Positions 62,001 through 64,000 of a stretch of DNA of 64,000 bases are shown piece after piece. The notes under the pieces are model-generated. The model was not told the origin of the DNA. It saw only the letters and a program-made list of their open reading frames with translations, and did no database searches. Origin of the DNA: Eublepharis macularius (Eukaryota > Chordata > Lepidosauria > Squamata > Eublepharidae); assembly GCF_028583425.1 (NCBI RefSeq), contig NC_072800.1, positions 93,217,001-93,281,000 of the forward strand. Reading direction: 5' to 3'. How positions within the stretch are numbered: the stretch's first letter is position 1; every line of letters starts with the position of its first letter. The translations under genes and the position numbers were made by a program.

Positions 62001-64000
62001 TGCTCTGCCGGAAGGGGACATGCTCCCTGTTACGCTCAGACAACGCAATGATGACTTGTTCAAGGAATGACAGAGACTTGTTGATGTAAGTTGTTTCCTT
62101 CAATCCGCGTCCCTCTGACTGTTGATAAGGAAGACACTTTAGAGCCCCAGTTCTGTTGTTATGCTCCCATATTCCTTCTGCCTGTATTCACACACACACA
62201 CACAAACTATTGCTCCTATTTTATAGCTGGAGAACGGAGGCTGTGAGCCAGCATCTCAAGGGTCACCATTTCCATGGCAGAGGGAGACTGGCTCCCAAAG
62301 CACACCAGTCCAGTTCTAGTCCAGAATCTTCTCCAACAGCCTACTTTGCAGAGACTGTTTTCTGCAGATCCAGAGGAGTGAGCCGTGTTAGTCTGTGGTA
62401 GCAAAATCAAAAAGAGTCCAGTAGCACCTTAAAGACTAACCAACTTTACTGTAGCATAAGCTTTCGAGAATCACAGTTCTCTTGCATCTGACGAAGAGAA
62501 CTGTGATTCTCGAAAGCTTATGCCACAATAAAGTTGGTTAGTCTTAAAGGTGCTACTGGACTCTTTTTGAGTTTTCTGCAGAGAGGTATGCTTGCCGGCT
62601 GTGCAGAATTCCGGGGCAGCTCCTACGGTTGCATGCGCTGTTCCCGGATAAATTGCTAGACCCTTCAGTTGAGCTACATGAACAGAACGTGCTCTCTAGA
62701 ATGCAATGAAGACCTGCCTGCAACTGGGAATGGCAGGGGAAGAGCAGCAATGAGTAGCTGGCTGCCTTTCAAGGAGGGAACTCTTATAAGCCTCCAACGC
62801 TTCCATAGAACACACCATGCTAGGAGACGCGCAAAGCAGACTCTGTGCCTCAATCAATCTTTAGTCAAAATCTTGACTGCATCATGGAACTGGACCTTTA
62901 ACGTGGCATCAATGAGTAGTTCTACGACTGGGAGCACCTTTGGTTCCATTATTAAGTTACTGCTCCTTATGTTGGCTAAAGGCAAGTTCTGCAAGTCCCT
63001 TTGGGAAGGAATTTTGGGTCAACGCAGCCACTCAGGCATCGGTTTGAAGCACAAGACTGGTGTGCAGCGTAAGGGTTCGCCCTTTCCCCTCACGGCATCT
63101 TTCTGCTGAAAACTGGTTCATACAAAACCCTCCCACCAGCTGTTTTTACTCCCACTAAGACCCCTTTGCTCCATGACAACAAAGGAATGTACATTGGTAA
63201 GCGACCCCTCCAGTGAGGAGAAATATCTGCAGGGAGAGTGGACTACAAGTTTAATAATAAAATAAAATAAAAAATTAATTAAATTTTAAAAATCAGCAAA
63301 TGCATAGGGCTCCAGATCCAAGCGGTGGTATTCCCACGATGTGGACCATTTTTCAGGGACACGCAACGAAAACCAGCTTCTTATCTACTTTCAATAAGCT
63401 ACCTGACCCACCCTCTCCAGAAGAAGCAAGCAAGCGGACTTACCTTGCTCTTTGCCAACCTCTCTGAGCCGGCCAGATCTACCAGGTTAATTTTGGAAGT
63501 GACGAACGTGGCATCTGACATGATTCTGGAATGGCACTGAGGGAGGAGATTGAGTATGTTAGTGTGCCCTGGACAGACCAGGCAATGAACCAGTGCTAAA
63601 GATCCACAGGAATCTGGATTTTCCTGGCCGCCCTGAAAATTCTACCAGCACTGACCTCAATGTAAATGGTAAAGATGCAGTGAGACCGAGAAGAGTGGCT
63701 GTTCAGAGCGTGATGGCCGACAGTTCTGTTCATGTCGCCCTAGAGGGAAAATAAAAATGGGGGGGGGGGCAGACACAGGGAGTAAAAAGATTGCCCCTAG
63801 TGTAAGGAGGGGGGGGGCCCTGCAGGCACTGGAGCAGAGGCAGACCTCTCCCTGAACTGCAGCACCTGCCCCCACCCCTAGTGACCCACATTTGCCCTCT
63901 GCCCTAGCTGACTCACAACACAGGTTCCACCAAATAGAAGGAGGCCCCCTGGATCCTTCCTACCTCAAACAAAAAGTTTAAAGCAACTTCTTCGCTGGGG
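34929..64000 (-). CDS. KIF9: kinesin family member 9, 5' truncated by window (17 exons)
   Basis: Seventeen minus-strand exons give about 619 residues, from inside the motor domain to the stop. They include switch I NSHSSRSHCIFTIY, switch II LVDLAGSERL, the motor end KSLSFLEQVIIAL and FRQSKLTYTLKDSL, the neck-proximal LRFATRMK, then coiled coil and the KIF9-specific tail (VAEINSQVRRFLEGT, GSEINRIFKENKAI, VQYCQHLVDQCRQKL, FEIWYNESFLIPEE, ALKPGGAIRPGM). Human KIF9 has the same order and length. The P-loop (GQTGAGKT) lies to the right, outside. KIF9 is a plus-end kinesin of the central pair of motile cilia and sperm flagella (Chlamydomonas KLP1). All exon phases agree. The last exon makes a longer C terminus than in human. 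Convergent with TUBZ. Confidence 0.95.
35088..35865 (+). mobile_element. tRNA-derived SINE split by an L1 insertion
   Basis: Left part 35088-35247 (GGTGTAGTGGTTAAGAGCATG to CCACCCACCTAAACAGGATGATT) and right part 35752-35865 (ACAGGGTGATTGTTGTGGGG to GTATATAAATTGG plus (ATT)n). The CCACC...GGTGATT sequence appears on both sides of the insert, consistent with a target duplication. Confidence 0.8.
35248..35751 (-). mobile_element. L1 LINE, 3' end
   Basis: On the minus strand AARVLYAANRKK and later IYEYASMAKLT and KWKDFFDYL match the C terminus of L1 ORF2 with a shift between them, followed by an AT-rich 3' region. Severely 5'-truncated. Confidence 0.65.
35866..37534. other. KIF9 last intron, nothing further recognised
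   Basis: Unique-looking intron without supported genes. Confidence 0.4.
37535..37639 (-). CDS. KIF9: KIF9 exon 16 of window
   Basis: Encodes DEDEQERFDRMQEEVLPFCP, DSVSFYNAKAKTDRK. Phase 0 both ends; donor AAGGTAGC. Confidence 0.9.
38024..38236 (+). mobile_element. tRNA-derived SINE
   Basis: GGGAGACCCAGGTTCGAATCC box B, CTCAGCCTAATCTACCTCAC and the GAAAGGCGGGGTATAAATGAC tail with (AAAT)n. Same family as 9655. Confidence 0.8.
38748..39422. mobile_element. unclassified element with perfect 29-bp inverted repeats
   Basis: 38790-38818 and 39381-39409 are exact reverse complements (TGAAAAAACAAAACAAAAAC then TACCCGTGT). The outer sequence CACTTG(T/G)GTGAACCA is repeated at 38748-38762 and 39408-39422. 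The interior has the repeated word TTGCACTTTA and no open frame. Superfamily not recognised. Confidence 0.6.
39423..40194. other. KIF9 intron with a Penelope-like fragment
   Basis: 39600-39690 is a diverged Penelope-like unit (CGGATGAAGTACGCTCTGATTCGTGAAAGC, then TTTGTTAGTCTTTAAGATAC). The GC-richer 39780-40030 has open frames but no exon borders or recognisable product. Confidence 0.45.
40195..40410 (-). mobile_element. MIR-like SINE with an inserted Penelope-like fragment
   Basis: CTATGAGGCAGGTGAGGCCAC and TGGGGATTTGAACACAGGTCTCC are the reversed SINE; 40280-40352 (CCAGTGGCACCTTAAAGACT ... CAAAGCTCCCTTCTTCAG) is the insert. Confidence 0.5.
40725..40840 (-). CDS. KIF9: KIF9 exon 15 of window
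   Basis: Acceptor is a long T tract ending CAG. Encodes FEIWYNESFLIPEEVQEALK, PGGAIRPGMIPINRVLTL, one of the most conserved parts of KIF9. Confidence 0.95.
41168..41900. mobile_element. hAT transposon, non-autonomous, with 8-bp target duplication
   Basis: Ends CAATGTTCCCTCTAAGC and GCGGGAACACTG form terminal inverted repeats; GCTGCAAT is duplicated at 41160-41167 and 41901-41908. Internally GTTGTGAGC/CTGTGAGC motifs recur. A reversed Penelope-like fragment (41412-41496, TGGCACCTTAAAGACTAGCA) is nested in it. No transposase frame. Confidence 0.8.
42082..42261 (-). CDS. KIF9: KIF9 exon 14 of window
   Basis: Encodes EYLNEEGQIIIDEDEFLLLV, KMKELRKQYRADFGSF and VQYCQHLVDQCRQKLLT, coiled-coil tail. 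Phase 1 in and out. Confidence 0.95.
42960..43085 (-). mobile_element. MIR-like SINE fragment
   Basis: ACCTGAGGTCACCCAGTGAAC, GGTGAACGTGGGTTTCC and TCCTAGTTAGCCACATTGTC resemble a reversed tRNA-SINE/MIR core. Confidence 0.4.
43650..44325 (+). mobile_element. possible solo LTR of an endogenous retrovirus
   Basis: A CATAAATACC TATA-like box at about 43808 and an AATAAA at 44099, followed by a T/C-rich stretch. The arrangement is LTR-like, but no TG...CA ends with a target duplication could be fixed and no internal viral genes are present. Confidence 0.35.
44882..45090 (-). CDS. KIF9: KIF9 exon 13 of window
   Basis: Encodes AAFEDFKSERGSEINRIFKE, NKAILIDRKRKMSEAAQRI and an extended coiled coil to DREQQ. 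Phase 2 in, 1 out. Confidence 0.95.
45435..46350 (-). mobile_element. L2 LINE, ORF2 C terminus and 3' end
   Basis: Minus-strand frames read LQLLHWLPIIYRAQFKVLVI, PPYVPPRQLRSSEQGLL and APILWNDLPEEVRRAPTLLA, and upstream SRLDYCNALYIGLP: the end of the L2 reverse-transcriptase polyprotein, with a frame break near 46140. The 3' end GCGGACTATAAATGATG (reversed) matches the other L2 tails here and is used to classify them. Confidence 0.85.
46380..46715 (+). mobile_element. Penelope-like repeat (CGAAACGTC family)
   Basis: Ends in the repeat's typical CATACAGCCCGGAAAACCCA CAACAACC block. A piece of the same end occurs at 32788-32818. The centre holds the hammerhead-like motif at 46619-46659. No coding frame. 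Confidence 0.6.
46619..46659 (+). ncRNA. candidate hammerhead ribozyme
   Basis: Order of elements: stem I strand CCT (46619-46621), CTGAAGA (46622-46628), one extra T, stem II GCCAGC (46630-46635) with loop CACAGCT and GCTGGC (46643-46648), GAAA (46649-46652), C-G as minimal stem III, cleavage triplet GTC (46654-46656), stem I strand AGG (46657-46659). All invariant core bases of a type I hammerhead are present apart from the one-base insertion before stem II, which some natural hammerheads have. A one-pair stem III would be expected to work better as a dimer; ACGT at 46652-46655 is self-complementary. Confidence 0.5.
46790..46895 (-). mobile_element. Penelope-like repeat with ribozyme-like core
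   Basis: On the minus strand CTGAAGA, A, GTGAG-CTGTGA-CTCAC, GAAAGCTC: a perfect 5-bp stem II and intact GAAA. Stem III is not evident. Confidence 0.55.
47015..47125 (+). mobile_element. Penelope-like repeat, 3' end
   Basis: GTTGGTTAGTCTTAAAGGTGCTGCTGGACT and CTACTACAGACTAACACGACC; core absent. Confidence 0.6.
47263..47445 (-). CDS. KIF9: KIF9 exon 12 of window
   Basis: Encodes SAPRKEGLASTISGKELDSI and an acidic/serine-rich low-complexity linker to AAAQP. Poorly conserved region of the family; phase 2 in and out. Confidence 0.85.
48040..48404. mobile_element. non-autonomous hAT transposon with 8-bp target duplication
   Basis: Terminal repeats TAGAGATGGGCAC and (reversed) TAGAGGTGAGAAC; the flanking GTGACTAA is exactly repeated at 48032-48039 and 48405-48412. 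The interior is rich in GGTTCG words on both strands. 365 bp, no transposase. Confidence 0.85.
48447..48580 (-). CDS. KIF9: KIF9 exon 11 of window
   Basis: Encodes AGLVDADGHLVGEVDGQGFG, IGVAPFSAKSGGKRAKMKKG. Donor AGGTTGGT is slightly weak. Starts 43 bp from the hAT copy. Confidence 0.9.
48715..49110 (+). mobile_element. 5S rRNA-derived SINE interrupted by a CR1 3' end
   Basis: 5S part 48715-48762 (TCTCATCGGATCTCGGAACC), then CR1 on the minus strand (48765-49010, ATCATAGGGTTGGAAGAGAC), then the SINE remainder (CTGGATGGGAAGCCACCTC, GCCATAGGTCAGCTATGACTTG). TTAGAATC is present on both sides of the CR1 piece (48760 and 49009). Confidence 0.8.
49223..49313 (-). CDS. KIF9: KIF9 exon 10 of window
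   Basis: Encodes QQEQEVEARLRSKYTLIDKS, DFATLAAVQK. Phase 2 in, 0 out. Confidence 0.95.
49515..50040 (+). mobile_element. possible LTR-like element
   Basis: An AATAAA at 49950 followed by about 80 bp ending CTAGAACTGACA, preceded by a promoter-like stretch. Ends and target duplication not fixed; could simply be intron. Confidence 0.25.
50195..50340 (-). mobile_element. MIR-like SINE
   Basis: CGACCTAGCAAAGTAGGTGAGG, GGCCCAAGGATGCCCAGCGAG and GAACCTGGGGCTCTCAGATCC are reversed SINE/MIR core blocks. Confidence 0.5.
50345..52450. other. KIF9 intron, nothing recognised apart from a SINE piece
   Basis: 51650-51740 (ACTGGAGAGGTGCTGCCCGC ... AAGTGGACCAACGGGCAGTC) is a diverged part of the 21.95 kb SINE family. 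No coding or RNA gene otherwise. Confidence 0.4.
52487..53008. repeat. 67-bp minisatellite, about 7.8 units
   Basis: Unit GGACCAAGGTTCCCCCAAGG (start at 52511, then every 67 bp to 52980) followed by TATCCAAGGTGCTGTGACCT and GCTCCCTTTCCTTCCGAGTCCGAGTC. Units differ mainly by a C/T just before GGACC. Since 67 is not a multiple of three, all three minus frames stay open in rotation. Confidence 0.95.
53174..53229 (-). CDS. KIF9: KIF9 exon 9 of window
   Basis: Encodes IVSLRQIHEIFNQFKVIL; acceptor TTCCCCAG, donor AGGTAAGC. Confidence 0.95.
53405..53512. mobile_element. fragment of the 15.5-kb MITE family
   Basis: AGAGCCAAGCTACAAGTGATGAATGACAC is one terminal repeat of that family, followed by CTTGCCTGGCAAGTGAACAG. 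The second end is not seen. Confidence 0.6.
53570..54420. mobile_element. inverted-repeat structure of unknown type
   Basis: AACCAGCAGGGGAAACTCCAACC-ACTAGAGGAATATCTCATATG at 53691-53735 is inverted at about 54328-54384 (CATATGAGATATTCCTCTAGTGGG...CCCCGCTGGTT). Outside each arm lie pieces of a common reptile repeat (CCCACCTGGAGATTC; CCTGGAGGTTGGCAACCC). Inside, ATAATGTTCTTTATGTTC and GAACATAAAGAACATTATC form a second inverted pair. Confidence 0.5.
54890..54994 (-). CDS. KIF9: KIF9 exon 8 of window
   Basis: Encodes LNRPPVTYEPLNEIQVAEIN, SQVRRFLEGTIDEFD. Phase 0 at both ends. Confidence 0.95.
55300..55500 (-). mobile_element. 5S rRNA-derived SINE
   Basis: Reversed body (GACTTATGGCAACCCCTGCTG, GGTTTGCCATTGCCTGCC) and 5S blocks (GTCCCATCCGATTATTAACC, TAGCTTCTGAGCTCTGACG). 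Confidence 0.8.
55739..55807 (-). CDS. KIF9: KIF9 exon 7 of window
   Basis: Encodes RLVKNLEREVLYLKEELAVH, NSL, the first coiled coil after the motor. Phase 0 at both ends. Confidence 0.95.
55921..55952. repeat. (CA)n microsatellite
   Basis: About ten CA units followed by GTGCACGCGC. Confidence 0.9.
56050..56272. mobile_element. common reptile interspersed repeat (CTGGAGAT...GGTTGGCAACCC)
   Basis: AATTCCTGGAGATTTAGAAG, GGGTATAATGCCAGAGAGTCC and AGACCCCACCTGGGGGTTGGC are blocks of a family also represented at 53.57-53.66 kb. Probably a DNA transposon derivative. Confidence 0.5.
56555..56630 (-). mobile_element. tRNA-SINE head
   Basis: CAAACCCAGCTCTCCAGATTAGAGTCCCACGC and TTAACCACTACACCAAACTGG are the reversed promoter boxes of the family at 4259. 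Confidence 0.7.
56940..57136 (+). mobile_element. tRNA-derived SINE with internal deletion
   Basis: GGTGTAGTGGTTAAGAGCAC jumps directly to CTCCTCCACTTGAAGC, so the box B region is deleted; the tail GAAGGGCAGTATATAAATC is intact. Confidence 0.8.
57140..58421. other. KIF9 intron, nothing recognised
   Basis: Open frames at 57.7-58.2 kb have no exon borders or recognisable product. Confidence 0.4.
58422..58499 (-). CDS. KIF9: KIF9 exon 6 of window
   Basis: Encodes LSTLRFATRMKWVTTAPVVN, EKFDTE: the end of the motor domain (LRFA box) and neck. Phase 0 at both ends. Confidence 0.95.
59163..59227 (-). CDS. KIF9: KIF9 exon 5 of window
   Basis: Encodes GNCNTVLVANICSEPVHIVE, T: motor beta-strand with the GGN motif. 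Phase 1 in, 0 out. Confidence 0.95.
59230..60715. other. KIF9 intron, nothing recognised
   Basis: AT-rich with low-complexity runs; no gene or repeat family supported. Confidence 0.4.
60717..61078 (+). mobile_element. two adjacent tRNA-derived SINE pieces
   Basis: 60717-60850 has box B CTGGTTCAAATCTCCGC; 60876-61078 has GCGTCGTGATTAAGCGGCTG and CTGGTTCAAATCCCACC, CAGCTCCCCAGCTGGATTGTGAGG. The second belongs to the family seen after TUBZ exon 3. Confidence 0.6.
61165..61545 (+). mobile_element. L2 LINE, 3' end
   Basis: GTAGGGAGGGGGCCTTGG at its start and GTAATCCGCCTTGAGTCTCAGTGAGAAAGG, GCGGACTATTAATGAC at its end are the forward form of the minus-strand L2 at 45.4-45.8 kb. Confidence 0.75.
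61971..62118 (-). CDS. KIF9: KIF9 exon 4 of window
   Basis: Encodes SEGRGLKETTYINKSLSFLE, QVIIALSERNREHVPF and RQSKLTYTLKDSL: loop 12 and helices 4-5 of the motor, the microtubule-binding face. Phase 0 in, 1 out. Confidence 0.95.
62185..62205. repeat. (CA)n microsatellite
   Basis: About nine CA units. Confidence 0.85.
62368..62580. mobile_element. Penelope-like palindromic repeat, well preserved
   Basis: Left arm GATCCAGAGGAGTGAGCCGT...CTAACCAACTTTACTGTAGC, right arm AATAAAGTTGGTTAGTCTTAAAGG, meeting at GCATCTG. The core lies at 62488-62515: CTGACGA, A, GAGAA-CTGTGA-TTCTC, GAAA, with GCTTATGC able to form a two-pair stem III. Confidence 0.65.
62585..63443. other. KIF9 intron, nothing recognised
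   Basis: The plus-strand frame at 62669-63109 has no recognisable product and no splice context. Confidence 0.4.
63444..63536 (-). CDS. KIF9: KIF9 exon 3 of window
   Basis: Encodes CHSRIMSDATFVTSKINLVD, LAGSERLAKSK; DLAGSE is the kinesin switch II motif. Confidence 0.95.
63656..63739 (-). CDS. KIF9: KIF9 exon 2 of window
   Basis: Encodes GDMNRTVGHHALNSHSSRSH, CIFTIYIE; NxxSSRSH is the kinesin switch I motif. Confidence 0.95.
63964..64000 (-). CDS. KIF9: KIF9 exon 1 of window (partial)
   Basis: Encodes PSEEVALNFLFE before donor GAGGTAGG. The exon continues past the right edge; the preceding half of the motor, with the P-loop, is outside. Confidence 0.85.

Noticed and set aside
62669..63109. 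146-codon plus-strand frame
   Set aside because: It lies antisense in a KIF9 intron with no homology, splice sites or codon bias that I can see.

Overview
The window is nuclear DNA from a squamate reptile (lizard or snake side of the tree, gecko-like in flavour but not resolvable further). The evidence is the repeat set: two copies of the Sauria-type tRNA SINE with its Bov-B-like tail, 5S rRNA-derived SINEs, several other tRNA-derived SINEs, CR1 and L2 LINEs, an L1 3' end, hAT transposons and many copies of a Penelope-like palindromic element. Coding sequence is split into short exons with GT-AG borders, so most long open frames in the window are accidental.

Three genes can be read. (1) Positions 1-11.1 kb are the start of SETD2 on the minus strand: a CpG-island promoter (about 10.4-12.1 kb), a first coding exon (MGDFYDPEHPTL) and intron 1 running off the left edge. 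That intron holds one unexpected 147-nt open, phase-matched exon candidate at 7730-7876. (2) 15.2-33.3 kb on the plus strand is a divergent tubulin in ten recognisable exons, best called zeta-tubulin (TUBZ), a family found with delta and epsilon tubulin and absent from placental mammals. (3) 34.9 kb to the right edge on the minus strand is KIF9, an axonemal kinesin: 17 exons from the middle of the motor domain to the stop codon, with the ATP-binding P-loop half beyond the window.

TUBZ and KIF9 are convergent, and their poly(A) signals interlock within 30 bp at 34820-34849. Both encode cilium/basal-body proteins, so the arrangement pairs two genes of one organelle beside the housekeeping histone methyltransferase SETD2. 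From memory, SETD2 and KIF9 are also neighbours on human 3p21.31, so this would be the interval from which placental mammals lost TUBZ (inference).

The rest is intron, short intergenic DNA and repeats. The most unusual non-coding signal is in the Penelope-like repeats: their conserved centre has the CUGANGA - hairpin - GAAA layout of a hammerhead ribozyme core, in one copy with a 6-bp stem II and the cleavage-site triplet GUC (46619-46659), and in two loci as tandem units with exact periods of 41 bp and 52 bp. Other points of interest are a TUBZ splice acceptor apparently supplied by an antisense L2 copy, a 33-bp x 13 minisatellite abutting a TUBZ acceptor, a 67-bp minisatellite in KIF9, and hAT elements with intact 8-bp target duplications.
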